Assembly: GCF_037176765.1 (NCBI RefSeq)
Contig: NC_090025.1
Location: 13,561,545 to 13,625,544, forward strand
Reading direction: 5' to 3'
DNA from: Anolis sagrei
Lineage: Eukaryota > Chordata > Lepidosauria > Squamata > Anolidae
Length of the DNA stretch: 64,000 nt
Shown one piece after another: positions 31,758-43,119 of this stretch. The position numbers and the translations under genes are program-made. Under the pieces are notes generated by a model that was not told where the DNA came from, searched no databases, and was given only the letters and a program-made list of their open reading frames with translations. How positions within the stretch are numbered: the stretch's first letter is position 1; the number at the start of each line of letters is the position of its first letter.

Positions 31758-32615
31758 CAGGGTTTCTCAATCTGGGGGTTGGGACCCCTGGGGGAGTTGC
31801 GAGGGGTCCTCAAAGGCCATCAGTAAACACAGTATTTTGTGTTGGTCATGGGGGTTCTGTGTGGAAAGTTTGCCCCAATTCTATTGTTGGTGGGGTTCAG
31901 AATGCTCTTTAATTGTAGGGGAACTATTTTGTTGTTGATTTGTTCAGTCGCTTCCGACTCTTCATGACCTCATGGACCAACCCATGCCAGAGCTCCCTGT
32001 TAGCCGTGGCCACCCTCAGCTCCCTCAAAGTCAAGCCAGTCACTTCAAGGATACCATCCATCCATCTTGCCCTTGAACTATAAACCCCAGCAACTACAAC
32101 TCCCAAATGTTAAGGTCTATTTTCCCAAATTCCATCAGTGTTCACATTTGGTATATTGAGTATTCATATCAAGTTTGGTTCGGATCCACCATTGTTTGAG
32201 TCCACAGTGCTCTCTAGTTGTAGGTGAACTACAACTCCAAAACTCAAGGTCAATGCCCATCAAACTCTTCCAGTATTTTCTTTGGTCATGGGAGTTCTGT
32301 GTACCAAGACTGGTTTAAATCCATCGTTTGTGGAGTTCCAGAATGCTCTTTGATTGTAGGTGAACTATAAATCCCAGCAACTACAACTCCCAAATGACAA
32401 AATCAATTCCCTCCAACCCCACCAGTATTCAAATTTGGGCATATCAGGTATTTGTGCTAAATTTCGTCCGGTGAATGAAAATACATCCTGCATATCAGAT
32501 ATTTCCATTACAATTCATAACAGTAGCAACAAAAATTATTTTATGGTTGTGGGGTCAACACAACATGAGGAACTGTAGAAAGGGGTTGCAGCATTAGGAA
32601 GGTTGAGAAACTCTG
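31758..32615. mobile_element. Long-family hAT copy with a nested Bov-B tail
   Basis: It runs CAGGGTTTCTCAATCTGGGG to AAGGTTGAGAAACTCTG. Flanking 8-bp duplications CTGCATGG (31750-31757) and CTGTATGG (32616-32623) differ at one base. It is in reverse relative to the copy at 18112. A Bov-B 3' piece of 147 bp interrupts it at 31928-32074. Confidence 0.9.
31928..32074 (-). mobile_element. Bov-B 3' end, 147 bp, nested
   Basis: It carries TTGTTCAGTCGCTTCCGACT, CATGGACCAACCCATGCCAG and CCATCCATCTTGCCCTT, matching the 3' end of the Bov-B at 12357. Flanking GAACTAT (31921-31927 and 32075-32081) is the target duplication. Confidence 0.9.
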
Positions 32616-32623
32616 CTGTATGG

Positions 32624-33351
32624 TGTAGTGGGGATGGTTTCATATTTGCATTAAAAATGTTAAGGTGGCTGTCCAACTTTTCAAACCTCTTCTATATAGA
32701 ATATTTCTACCAAGTGAAATATAAAAAAACAACCCCAGTATGCTATTTAGTAACCATTTATGTTCCGATTTTAATTCATTTAGTAAAATGCATGAAGTGA
32801 TTGACCTTTGTGCCACTTACCCCCAGGTCTGTGACTCACTAGTGATATCTGACATCTTTGTGCAATGTCATGTTTTCATTTAATTCCCTTTTGGTCACAT
32901 GAGTAACTTGTGATCTTCTTTTTAAACCAAAAAAGGAGGAACTTTGACATACTTCCTAAGCTCGTGCAGCTAGGTATGTTAAAAGAAAAGGGGGAAAAAG
33001 AGGACCCAAGAAAGGTTTTTCAAAAGAAGCTTGCTGGCTCAGCACCAATGAAAGCTTAGAGGATGATTCACATGCAGTGTGACCAGTTCAATATGATGAG
33101 GTCCCCAAAATAGTTTTTAAAAAAGGGAGTGCATGTGCCTTCAAGTTGCCTATTGACTTGTGGCAACCCCATGAATGTCATAGAGGCAAGGAATACACAG
33201 TGATGGCTTTGCTAGTGACATGATTGGCATTGTTCTGCATTTCATTATTTTCTATCCCACTCCCACAATTATATAAATATGTGCTATACTAGAGGCTTTA
33301 ATATCAATCCGTACTGCACCTGAAGACATGAGTTATACCCATGAAGGATCA
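32624..33351. other. Intronic, an old SINE scrap only
   Basis: 33133-33210 (GTGCCTTCAAGTTGCC, GGCAACCCCATGAATGTCAT) is an eroded SINE type C. The rest shows nothing recognisable. Confidence 0.45.
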
Positions 33352-34216
33352 TCTATCTATCTATCTATCCATCCATCCATCCATCCATCCATCCATCCAT
33401 CCATCCATCCATCCATATAATAAAAGTGAAAAATGTGGATGTGATGGATGTGTCCACTTACACAGACAGCTTCTTGCCTGGCTATAGTTCCAATTGCTGA
33501 GAAGCCTCCAAAGTCACTCCCTCAACTGACATTGCAGATTCTAGCGAGTGCCAAAAACATTTAGCCCAAACACTGCCAATATCCTCCCCAAATACTACGG
33601 CCCACCATCCAAGGAATGCTTTTATTTGAGGAGAATTTCATCCTTGATTTGACGTGTTTCCTCCATCACAGGTAGGCATCCCAGGGTTCTTTGTGTGAAA
33701 TTTGCATGACCCCACCCACTGCCTCTCCCTTAACCCTCTCCAACCCTTTCCTATGGCACACAGCAAACACAGAGGAATAGATCAGCAACTGAACAGACTG
33801 GAGGGGTTTGGGGGAGCGACTCAACAGGATGGAAGTTGTAGTTCACCCTTCATCAAGGCAGAGCACTGTGACCTCTGCAATAATGGACCTGGACTGCCCT
33901 TGGCATATGGGACTTGTAGTTCACTCTTATCCAGAGAGAACTGATTCCAGCTGATGACAGATCTGGACCAAACTTGGCACACATACCCAAGATGGCCAAC
34001 TAGGCATACAGGCCTGGTTTGGGGAGGATTGACCCACGATTCTGGGAATTGTAGTTCACCCACATCCTTATGCATTTTCTAATGGGAGCATATGTAAAAA
34101 ACCAAATAAAAAACTAATAAATAATGTTGCTAATTGACTAAACGATATTACCTAATACCCCAAAGCAAAAAATGCCTTTTTCTACTAACCCAGGCACCAC
34201 CGGGTACCCAAGCTAG
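33352..34216 (+). mobile_element. Non-autonomous Helitron, 865 bp, with ATCT/ATCC expansion
   Basis: The 5' end is TC preceded by A at 33351 and has become an (ATCT)n then (ATCC)n tract (33352-33415). The 3' end has a GC-rich hairpin (ACCCAGGCACCACCGGGT) and CTAG at 34213-34216 followed by T. A|TC...CTAG|T is the Helitron signature. The inside includes ACTTGTAGTTCACTCTTATC and GGACCAAACTTGGCACACA. No Rep/helicase. Confidence 0.75.
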
Positions 34217-34504
34217 TGCTAAAATAAAAACCAGATATTGAAAGGTACTGTCATTACATTACTGTTTTATCCTCTGCTCCAGTCTTTAAATATAACAGTG
34301 AGTTTGACTAAATTGGGATCTAATCCTTTTTTTTTTTTTTTGGTCTGCATCCAGAAGAATTCAAAGAAAAGCTTGGTTTGTGGTTAATGGAAGTATATGC
34401 CTAAATAGTCCCACAGTGGAAGGTATTCAATTACTTTAGCAGCAAACTTGTGTGTTTTGAGAAGATACAGAAAGTGCCAATACAGTATACCTTAAAAGAC
34501 TATG

Positions 34505-34650
34505 GCACCTTTCACACACCTGTATAAAATTCACATTGAACTGGATTATATGGCAGTGTTGACTCAGATAATCCAGTTCAAAGCAGATGTTGTGGATTAT
34601 CTGCCTTGATTTTTTGGGTTATATGGCTGTGTGGAAGGGCCGTAAGATCC
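34505..34650. mobile_element. MITE of the GGGCCCTTCCACACAG family
   Basis: The ends GCACCTTTCACACACCTG and GCTGTGTGGAAGGGCC are imperfect inverted repeats, with ATCTGCCTTGATTTTTTGGG inside. Confidence 0.7.
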
Positions 34651-34672
34651 TGCATCACACCAGTGAACCTTA

Positions 34673-35665
34673 GGGCCCTTCCATAAAGCCCTATATCCCA
34701 GAATATCAAGGCAGAAAATCCCACAATATCTGCTTTGAACTGGGTTATCTGAGTCCACACTCAAATAATGTGGGATTTTCTGCCTTGATATTCTGGGATA
34801 TTACTTAGTTACTTACTTTACTTAGGTGATCCCTCGTAGTCCGAGGATGATGGTCCTCCAAGTTCAGTGTCCTGGGGGTGGGTTCGTAGGTGGCTGTGGA
34901 GCACTATTCTTGACCTGCATCTTCTCCCACAGTGAGGGCATTGGTTTCCATGTGTGAGGCGGTCTCGGTCGGGGTTGGCTTGACGCGCCTTCCTCTTGGC
35001 ACATTTCTCTCTTTCACCCTCCATTCGTGTCTTTTCAAATTTCTACAACACTGCTGGTCACAGCTGACTTCCAGCTGGAGTGCTCAAGGGCCAGGGCTTC
35101 CCAGTTCTCAGTGTCTATGCCAGAGTTTTTTAGGTTGGCTTTGAGCCCATCTTTAGATCTTTTTTCCTGCCCACCAACATTCCATTTTCCGTTCTTGAGT
35201 TCGGAGTAGAGCAACTGCTTTGTGAGACGGTGGCCAGGCATCTGGACAACATGGCCTGTCCAGCAGAGTTGATGGTGGAGGACCATTGTTTCAATGCTGG
35301 TGGTCTTTGCTTCTTCCAGCACGCTGACGTTTGTCTGCTTGTCCACCCAAGAGATTTACAGGATTTTCCAGAGGCAGCACTGATGGAACTGTTCCAGGAA
35401 TTGCATGTGACGTCTTTAGACAGTCCACATCTTGCAGGCATATAGCAGGGTTTGGAGGACAATAGCTTTATAGACAAGCACCTTGGTATCCCTACGGATG
35501 TTCCAGTCCTCAAACACTCTCTGCTTCATTCGGAAAAATGCTGCACTCGCAGAGCTCAGGCAGTGTTGTATTTCGGTGTCAATGTTGACTTTGGTGGAGA
35601 GGTGGCTGCCAAGGTAGTGGAAATAATCAACATTCTGGGATATAGGGTTGTGTGGATGGGTCCTT
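34673..35665. mobile_element. MITE split by a zinc-finger LINE
   Basis: MITE left part 34673-34800 (AGGGCCCTTCCATAAAGCCC to GATATTCTGGGATAT) and right part 35631-35665 (ATTCTGGGATATAGGG to GGATGGGTCCTTAG) are parted by a LINE copy. ATTCTGGGATAT is duplicated at the junctions. Confidence 0.8.
34801..35630 (-). mobile_element. LINE with C-terminal zinc finger, 5'-truncated
   Basis: The minus strand encodes FHYLGSHLSTKVNIDTEIQH, FFRMKQRVFEDWNIRRDTKV, LQTLLYACKMWTV, SWVDKQTNVSVLEEAKTTSI, LCWTGHVVQMPGHRLTKQLL, KRSKDGLKANLKNSGIDTEN and the finger CPHCGRRCRSRIVLHSHLRTH (C-x2-C-x12-H-x3-H; split as CPHCGRRCRSRIVLHSHLRT plus H). The 3' end is a short A-rich tail near 34801-34825. It interrupts a MITE and ends about 220 bp before a FAM47E exon. 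Frames are broken. Confidence 0.85.
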
Positions 35666-35854
35666 AGTGGTAGGTAAGCTAAATCCAAGGTGGAACAATC
35701 CTTAACATTTACCCCAAGGTACACTGGAGCAGGTAACAACAATCACCAATTTCTTGCTCCTTTCCTAACACACTTATTTTCTAGAAATACCAAGTGTGTT
35801 TGCGATGATGGAAACAGCTGCCTCCTAAAAGGCTCTGCTTGGTTTAAATTCTAG

Positions 35855-36031
35855 GGAGGTGAAAATAACATTGACGAAGCCACCATCATGAATCTGTTTG
35901 ATACAAGGTATGAATCCAAAGCCAAGCCTCTCCTGCCCATGAAAATAGTGGAGCTCTATCATGTGCCAGGAGAACTGAGAGACCGTGAGGGAAAACCCCC
36001 AAGCCGGGCAACTATTAAGAGCCTCGCAAAG
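35855..36031 (+). CDS. FAM47E: FAM47E coding exon 4 of those recognised
   Basis: After acceptor AAATTCTAG it encodes 59 codons in phase 0: GGENNIDEATIMNLFDTRYE, SKAKPLLPMKIVELYHVPGE and LRDREGKPPSRATIKSLAK. The IDE..I...FD..YE.K pattern is the conserved middle segment of FAM47E. It ends at AAG before donor GTAAGT. Both borders keep phase 0, so skipping it would remain in frame. No breaks are seen. Confidence 0.87.
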
Positions 36032-36267
36032 GTAAGTTGAAGCTGAAATACCACAGAAACTGAGGCAATAATTGAAGGTAAAATGCAGGGTTTCATACCA
36101 CAAGAAATAATGTGCCGTTCTCTTTCATTCTGGTGCAACTTGTGTGGGAGAACAAATCTGCTGCATTTGTCTGTCCCTTCACCCTTGAGGCATTTATGAA
36201 ATCCCAATTTCTCTGATCTTCTATATAGATTAGGACCCAACAAAAGTCATGTTTATTTACTTCAGAT

Positions 36268-36525
36268 CGAGCTCCTGGTGGTACAATGGGTTTAAACCCT
36301 TGTGCCAGCAGGACTGCTGACTGAAAGGTTGGTGGTTCAAATTTGGGGAATGGGGTGAGCTCCTGTCTGTCAGCTCCAGCTTCCCTTGCAGGGATGCGAG
36401 AGAAGCCTCCCACAGGATGGTAACACATCCAGCCATCCCCTGGGCAATGTCCTTGCAGACAGCCAATTCTCTCACACCAGAAGCAACTTGCAGTTTCTCA
36501 AGTCACTCTTGACACGAAAAAAGTA
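36268..36525 (+). mobile_element. SINE type B, full length
   Basis: GAGCTCCTGGTGGTACAATG, GGTTGGTGGTTCAAATTTGG (box-B-like), AGCTCCAGCTTCCCTTGCAG, and the tail AGCAACTTGCAGTTTCTCAA with GACACG and A-rich end. Confidence 0.85.
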
Positions 36526-37030
36526 CCAAAAATTCATATGAACGGCAAACTTTGTACTTTCTCTCCTTTACTTTTTTGTGAGCAGAAATTCTGCTGCTGC
36601 ATGCCTTTGCCTCTCAGCCTACCTGCTTTCCCATTCTCCCCCTTGGGTCGGCTCTTAAGGCAGCTTCTGCTTAGGAGAAACAACATTTGAGATTGATGAG
36701 AACAGTTGCATAATCATGTCTGATTTGGGCTTTCCACTTCTAGTCTCACAGATTTACTCAATAGGACAATGTTCTTAGATTGCCACTTGCTGGTTACTCT
36801 ACAGTACTGCATGCATTATGATCCATTGTCCTTCAGCATCTCTATTTACAAGGTACAAATAGCATAAAGGGCTGTGGATGACAGGGGAAAAGGCACACAT
36901 GATCATTCTGACCATTGTTTCTGAGTCTGCCATAAAGAATAATATTTGTCCCTTCATTGCTGGGTGTATAAATAAATATGTGACAAGTGTGTGGATTGGT
37001 ATTTAAAGACAGACAACATACTGCCTCCTC
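36526..37030. other. Intronic, no recognisable feature
   Basis: Single-copy-looking sequence between a SINE and a Penelope-like fragment. Confidence 0.4.
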
Positions 37031-37032
37031 GA

Positions 37033-37880
37033 AGGCTTTCATGGCCAGAATCAATGGATTATTTGTTGCGCTGAGTCAATTTGTTGCGCAGTAGCAATGT
37101 CCAATATGCCCAAAAACCCAATGCCAAAGACACAGACCAGTCAGAAGAAATAAAACAGTAGAACTTTACTCTTGGATGCAGAGTTGAAAAATAAAACAGT
37201 TTGGCACACTTACATAGTCACTGTAAGTACTACAGAATAAATCTTCTGTGTTTTAAATCATAGAGCATAACAAAATAAAACATGGTTACTTCACCATAAC
37301 CTAAGCTTCTTGCTTCTTCTCTCTTCTTCAAACTTCCAACTGCCAGCAGTCTGCACAAGCCTCAAATTGTTACATTTAAAAGGTGTGGCCTAGCTAGCAT
37401 TCTGCAGCTGCAGTTAATCATTAATACTTTGCAAGGCTTTTCTGTTTAGGCTTTCTTTAACACACACACACACTGGGCTTAAAGCAATATACCGTAATAT
37501 TATTGTGGTCATGTTCCAGAAGTATTCTCTCCCGATGTTTCACCTGCATCTATGGCAGGCATTCTCAGAGGTTGTGAGGTCTATTGGAAACTAGAAAAAT
37601 TGGGTTTATGTATCTGTGGAATATCGAGGGTGTAGAAAGAACTCTTGTCTATTGGAGGTAGGTGTGAATGTTTCAATTGGCCACCTTTATTAGCATTTAA
37701 TGGCCTAACAGTTTCAAGGTGTGGCTTCTTACTGGCTGGGGGGAATCCTTTGTTGACTGGTGATTACCTGTCATTGATTTTTTCTTGTCTGGAGTTCCCC
37801 TGTTTTTGATTCCCCCAGGATTCCCCCAGGCAGTAAGAAGCCATACCTTGAAACTGCTAGGCCATTAAATGCTAATCAAA
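37033..37880 (-). mobile_element. Penelope-like 3' end interrupted by an unassigned insertion
   Basis: 37033-37065 has CGAAGGCTTTCATGGCCAGA. The element resumes near 37500 (GTCATGTTCCAGAAGTATTC, GCCTGCATCTATGGCAGGCA) and ends near 37760, with a short facing piece (AAGAAGCCATACCTTGAAAC) to 37880. About 430 bp of other sequence lies between. Confidence 0.65.
37068..37496. repeat. Insertion within a Penelope-like end, possibly an old solo LTR
   Basis: The block of about 430 bp has sharp borders in the Penelope-like sequence, AATAAA-type signals and a short ATTAT repeat at both edges. Size and borders suit a solo LTR, but I see no family signature, so this stays a weak guess. It would be an old fossil. 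Confidence 0.3.
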
Positions 37881-37960
37881 CATGCTCCATACAACGTGCA
37901 TCTTTTTGGAATGACTGAAAGCTTGTTTAAAAAAAGATATGAATTGCATATTATTTTTAG

Positions 37961-38113
37961 AGAACACCTTCAGAACCCAAAGGTGAAAAGTATCAATATG
38001 GAGCCTGGTACCTTCATCCCAAGAAATGGAAGAAGAAAAAAGCAACAGAGACGGAGGAAATACCTGATTGTCTTCAGTACTTTCTAGATCTGAGAAAAAA
38101 GAATATCCCAACG
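37961..38113 (+). CDS. FAM47E: FAM47E coding exon 5 of those recognised
   Basis: After acceptor TTATTTTTAG it encodes 51 codons in phase 0: RTPSEPKGEKYQYGAWYLHP, KKWKKKKATETEEIPDCLQY and FLDLRKKNIPT. YGAWYL.PK.WKK is the most recognisable C-terminal motif of the family (human YGAWYL.PK.WKKL). A lysine cluster follows. The exon ends at ACG before donor GTAAGT. A different frame is also open here but gives no family words. Confidence 0.88.
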
Positions 38114-38715
38114 GTAAGTGAAAATTTCCCCAGAATTCTGTGGTTACTTAGGTAACTTAGGTAACCTGTAGCTAGCAACTCATATTCTTGGCTAACTACT
38201 TGACTTAACCCAACCTTTGTAGAATTCTTTCATTTTTCTGTTGTTGTTTTTTTAAATCTACTCCAAAATCTGAAAGAGGAAATTAACTTTGATAGACAGG
38301 AAAGGTAAATAACTATGTTCCTTGTTGATACCAAACTTATCAATGAGTCTTTCTCCAGCCACACATTTCTATCCTGGGCCACTATATTTAAAAAAAATCC
38401 CTGCAGCTTCACGTACCCCCCCCCCCCCAAAAAAAAACAATGCTCATGAGTTTATGTTATGCAGGAGCATGAAAGCAGAAAAATAAAATTCTTCAAGTCT
38501 TTTTAAAGACACCAATTTTCCCCCAGCTATGCTCCAAAGTGGGTTTATTTTGGGCTAATTGATGATAGCACCCAAAAGCTGCTCCAGACTGATGCACCCA
38601 AAAATAAGCTATGATGATGATACCAAAGATAAGTACAGGGGTGGGCCATGGTATTTTAGCAGTGTGAGTGTACCTCATGATATGGATATGGATACAATAT
38701 ATGTCTGTTTAGTGG

Positions 38716-38975
38716 GCTGGCTTGGTAGGGGCTTGAGTGTTGGAATAGAATTCTGAAAATCAGGGTTTAAAATCCTTGCTTAGCCATAATGTGGCTGGCC
38801 TTGTTGAAGTCATATCTCTGAGCTTCAGAGGAAGGCAGTAGCAAACTACCATTAGACTTATACGATCTGAAGAGAAACCAGAGTTTCTGACTGACTGATT
38901 AAACAAATCTTGCCAAGAAAATCTGCCTTAAGGTTATCATACACCAGAAACAACTTGAAGGAACATGACAACAAT
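38716..38975 (+). mobile_element. Diverged SINE type C
   Basis: The order TTGAGTGTTGGAATAGAATTC, CTTGCTTAGCCATAATGTGG (compare CATGGCCAAG...), TCTTGCCAAGAAAATCTGCC and CTTGAAGGAACATGACAACA follows the SINE type C body and tail. Confidence 0.6.
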
Positions 38976-39112
38976 GTGTTTCTTTGTTTGTGTGATATCC
39001 TGCTTTTATTGCAAATGAGACTCAAAGGAGCTGTCAAAATTTACCAACTGAAGTATTGGCTGTACAGCTTTTATTGAGATGCTACCAAGTGATTTGAACC
39101 TCTGCACAATGT

Positions 39113-39420
39113 AGAATCATAGAATCAAAGAGTTGGAAGAGATCTCTTGGGTCATCTAGTCCAACCCCCTGCCAATAAGCATGAAAATCACATTCAAAGC
39201 ACCCCCAACAGATGACCATCCAGCCTCTGTTTAAAACCTCCAAAGAAGGAGCCTCCACCACACTCCAGGGCAGAGAGTTCCACTGCTGAACAGCTCTCAC
39301 AGTCAGGAAGTTCTTCCTAATGTTCAGGTGGAATCTCCTTTCCTTAGTTTGAAGCCATTGTTCCGCATCCTGGTCTCCAGGGCAGCAGAAAACAAGCTTG
39401 CTCCCTCCTGGACGTACTTG
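39113..39420 (-). mobile_element. CR1 LINE 3' end
   Basis: In reverse it encodes RFHLNIRKNFLTVRAVQQWN and SLPWSVVEAPSLEVLN, ending in ATTCTATGATTCTAC. Truncated to about 300 bp. Confidence 0.85.
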
Positions 39421-40074
39421 ATCCAATTTCACTGCACACTTGATAAGGAGATAAGCAGGGTCAGACCTGGTTTATACTAGAATGTGAGGTCACCAAGGTT
39501 CATCAGGGATGTCCATGTAGGTGAAGAATTGCTTCTGAAGCCCAGGAGAGCTAATGTCAGTCAGAGCTGGTGATTCTAAGTTTGATGGACCAGTGGTCTA
39601 AGACAGCTTCATATATTCCTAGGAAAGTTCAGTTCTGGAGCTTCAATGATCGTGGCTCAGATTTCCACATGTGGATATTTCAAGGAAACTGTACCCACGA
39701 ATAGCATCAATTCTTTAGCAAGCACCTCCATGAGATTTCTAAAGTATCACAGAGAGTTCTGCACAGAGTAGCTCAACTTCATGAATATTTATTTCACACT
39801 CACTCCAAAAAGTTCCATACTGGCAGACCATGCTCACAGGTTCTCCAATAGTTTAGTGCAGATGGAAGGGTTAATGCTAAGTCATCTTGAGACATTTTGG
39901 CTTTCCCTGAGTAATGTCTGGATCTTAAACATATTACCTCAGTGCTGACAACACTAATAAATGCAAAAATTACCAAATTGGAGGGATTCTATACACAGGT
40001 CCTGACTGATTCTATACTTTCACAGGATGTAAATAGTACCTTCATGTTCAAAATTTTAATGACATTTCTTGTAG

Positions 40075-40155
40075 GACCAAGGCGATGAAGTGCCTCTCCA
40101 TGGAACCTATGCTTTTGAGCAGTTTCTGGAAAAGAAAGGCTACAGGAAGCCAGCG
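40075..40155 (+). CDS. FAM47E: FAM47E coding exon 6 of those recognised
   Basis: After acceptor TTCTTGTAG it encodes 27 codons in phase 0: DQGDEVPLHGTYAFEQFLEK and KGYRKPA, matching the human LYG.IAFKDFI...GY.MP block. It ends at GCG before a good donor GTGAGTGA. Reading through the donor gives 20 more codons to a stop at 40216-40218 with no family resemblance. The family normally continues with an LEK.F..KGW.YD-type segment, which I did not find downstream, so at least one exon is unplaced. Confidence 0.85.
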
Positions 40156-41394
40156 GTGAGTGAACCTCAATGTCTAGAACTGGAGACCAGGCCTGGCCAA
40201 TCTGTGAACCGCTTAGCCTAATCAGCCTATCAGTAATGCACCATAGCCTGCAAACTGCTTGGCCACCTCCTGATCTTGCAGACCTATCTGGGCATCAAAA
40301 ATAGGTTTATTGTGCTTCTGACAAGCCATTTTTCAATGCTGGTGAGCAATAATTTGTCCAAGTGTGTGCCATAGTCATCACACTCAGCCCTACTGTGCTC
40401 CCAAGCTCAAGAACTTGGCTATCAGCTGCACTTGTGTGACATATTGAGAGATTCATATGTGCTATGCTGATCTTGACTTCAACTGAGAGTACTCCAAAAG
40501 ACTGTGAGTTAGAGATTAGCAAACCAAACCACCGAATGTGGCCAGACTGTCATTGACCAAGGCAAAAACTACAACTGAAGGTTGCATTGTTTTACCATAA
40601 GGCTGTATCTTTTGGGGAAGGGAAATAAGGACATCTCAACTAGGGAAGCTCTCATATCTGTTGACAAAGGCGCTCACCACAAGAGACTGATATTTTCAGC
40701 TTTCCCAGTTTCACCAGATCTTGAACCCAATACTTTTGTGGATGTTATTTCAAAAATATGTAATTTACCACTAACAAAAAGTTTGAGAAGCTGCTGTGTG
40801 GGCACACATGGGACAAAAGCTTTCTGAAGAGGAAGAACTAGAAACAAAATAGTTTCCAAGAAAATGGACACAATGAAGAATTACATAATGCTATTTTGTG
40901 AAGAGAATTGTTACAAAAGGAGCACTTTCTACAAGGTTTTGGTTATATTTATACTGTGGGACATTACTGTGCAACAATGTTATTAAATTAAGCACATTGG
41001 AGTTACTGTTTGAATATCAAGCTGGAGAAAGATAATAGTTTGATGTTTAAAAACATGAGAAAGCATCATTATTATTCTCCTCTTATTACAAGTTGAAGCT
41101 AAGAGGGAATGACATATTGATGCCTATCCAGTCAATTAATTCATGTCACAGATGAGATTTGAGCTAGACACTTATTTACAAAGCTCTACACCTCCTAGGC
41201 TTTTCTAAAGTATTCCTTTTGTTCCATCAAGATTTTGGGCCAAATTGGTTTGTGAAACAATGCACAAAGTATCATCTGGCTCCAGCCATATAATCTATGT
41301 GATAAATATCAGTATGTTTTGTGCTATACTGTTCTCTTGCCATAATTTGCTTTCTGATAAAGTAGTTATATGTTTCTGAAAAAGATATTCTAGA
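40156..41394. other. Downstream of the last recognised FAM47E exon; nothing assigned
   Basis: A plus-strand frame at 40582-40827 has no recognisable family and mediocre context. No repeat was recognised. Some of this may be a FAM47E 3' intron. Confidence 0.4.
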
Positions 41395-41921
41395 CCTCAT
41401 CACACTAGAGAAGGAATCCACTTCAAATCCGGTTGCTGCCTCCTGCAGAATTCTGGGGTTTGTAGTTTAGGGAGGAGCCTTTAACAGCCTCACTAAACGA
41501 GAAACCACAGAATTCTGCAGGAGGCAGAAAACAGATTTAATGTGGATTCTTTCTCTAGTGTGATGAAGTATTAACCTCATCACACTAGAGAATTAATCCA
41601 CTTTAAATCCGGTTTCTGCCTCCTGCAGACTTCTGGGGTTTGTCGTTTAGGGAGGAGCCTTTAATAGCCTCACTAAACTACAAACCCCAGAATTCTGCAG
41701 GAGGCAGAAATCAGATTTAAAGTGGATTCATTCTGTAGTGTGATGAACCTCATCACACTAGAGAATTAATCCACTTTAAATCCGGTTTCTGCCTCCTGCA
41801 GAATTCTGGGGTTTGTCGTTTAGGGAGGAGCCTTTAACAGCCTCACTGAACTACAAACCCCAGAATTCTGAAGGAGGCAGAAATCAGATTTAAAGTGAAT
41901 TCATTCTGTAGTGTGATGAGG
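41395..41921. repeat. Three tandem copies of one palindromic MITE
   Basis: Copies lie at about 41395-41569, 41575-41747 and 41748-41921. Each begins CCTCATCACACTAGAG, contains CTGCCTCCTGCAGAATTCTG and CAGAATTCTGCAGGAGGCAG facing each other, and ends CTAGTGTGATGAGG or a variant. TTAA precedes the second copy. The long inverted symmetry predicts strong hairpins. A fourth, separate copy is at 44029-44205. Confidence 0.9.
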
Positions 41922-43119
41922 TAGGACACAGCCATTGATTGAAACATAGGAGGTTTACTAGGGAACTCTTCAAAGAGCTGGACTGTGGAAAGAAAGAGTG
42001 GGCACGTTTAAATATCAGTGCACCCATGCATAATGTTCATCCAATCATATTTTCTCTATTGCAAAGCACTTGCAAAAAACAATAAAGAAGGAACAGAAAA
42101 CGAGAGGGGCTTTGCTATCAGCCCAGTTCCCTTGAAATTCCACACTTCGTTCTGCAGTTTCCAACCTGTTTGTTATTTACAATGTAAATACAAATGTTTT
42201 TCATGATTTTACTTTAAATAAAGCAATGGTGAACATACAATCTTCCAGACATCAGTCGTAGCATATTAGCATGCTGCAATGTCTGTGATAGCAGTGAAGA
42301 AAATGAGAATTAAAACTCTGAATCTGTTGACATTAGATCACAGGAAAGATGCCTTGAAGAGATTTTTACCTGGGAAATGTTATCCCGTCTTTAGGTGCAA
42401 TGTTACATTGTGTGTTTTAAATAGTTTGTGATTTCTTTATGTCATTGATGTTTTTATGCCTTTTCTCTTTTGTTGCTGCATTCTGTTGTAATATTGTTTG
42501 TTTTTAGCGGTTTATGTTTAATAGCAATTTTGAACTGGTTAATAGTTGGGGATACTGGAAGCAGTAATCTGCTCAATGGAGGTGGTGGATATTTCCCAAT
42601 GTAAGCTGTAAGTTGACTACATATGTTATATTTTTATGCTACACCCACTATTTCCCCCAAATGTATACACCATAAATGTAAGGCATAAATGAAATACAGT
42701 ATAATCCCCATTTCCACGGAATTGGTAATCCACATCTGACAAAATATGTCCTCTCAAGGAACTTTTGAGGTCCGAAAGGTCCGAAAGATGATTCTACGCA
42801 ATTACTCTTTGGTGGAATTATCCACGGACCATAGCATTAAGGCAAAACATTAATCAAATGAGTTATCACACAATCATTTATGAGGAGGCTGCCACAGATT
42901 TGTATTGAAAGCAAATTCTAGAGAGGATACCAGAGCAAATCTAGGATAACTTCCAGCGGAAGTCATTCATTTCAATAGGTTTCACTATTATCAGAAGTTT
43001 CCTGTTTCAGTGGTAAATTCAATAACCTAGTCCGCTTTGGATAAGGGAGTCATGCTGTAGTTTCATTTGTGTTAATAGCATTATATTGTATAGTATTTGA
43101 ATTATATGCTTATGAATTA
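41922..43119. other. No recognisable feature
   Basis: AT-rich single-copy-looking sequence. Short poly-A-signal-like AATAAA motifs occur but no gene end can be supported. Confidence 0.4.

Larger units (their letters stand above)
38114..40074 (+). other. FAM47E: FAM47E intron
   Basis: Contains a poly-C/poly-A junction (38416-38437), a diverged SINE type C (38716-38975) and CR1 (39113-39420). The rest is unremarkable. Confidence 0.7.

Noticed and set aside
33352-33415. (ATCT)n/(ATCC)n tract as an independent microsatellite or CRISPR-like array
   Set aside because: It is a simple repeat at a Helitron 5' end; no spacers.
40582-40827. 81-codon frame downstream of FAM47E
   Set aside because: Considered as the missing C-terminal exon, but it lacks the expected KGW-type motif and a matching acceptor and phase.
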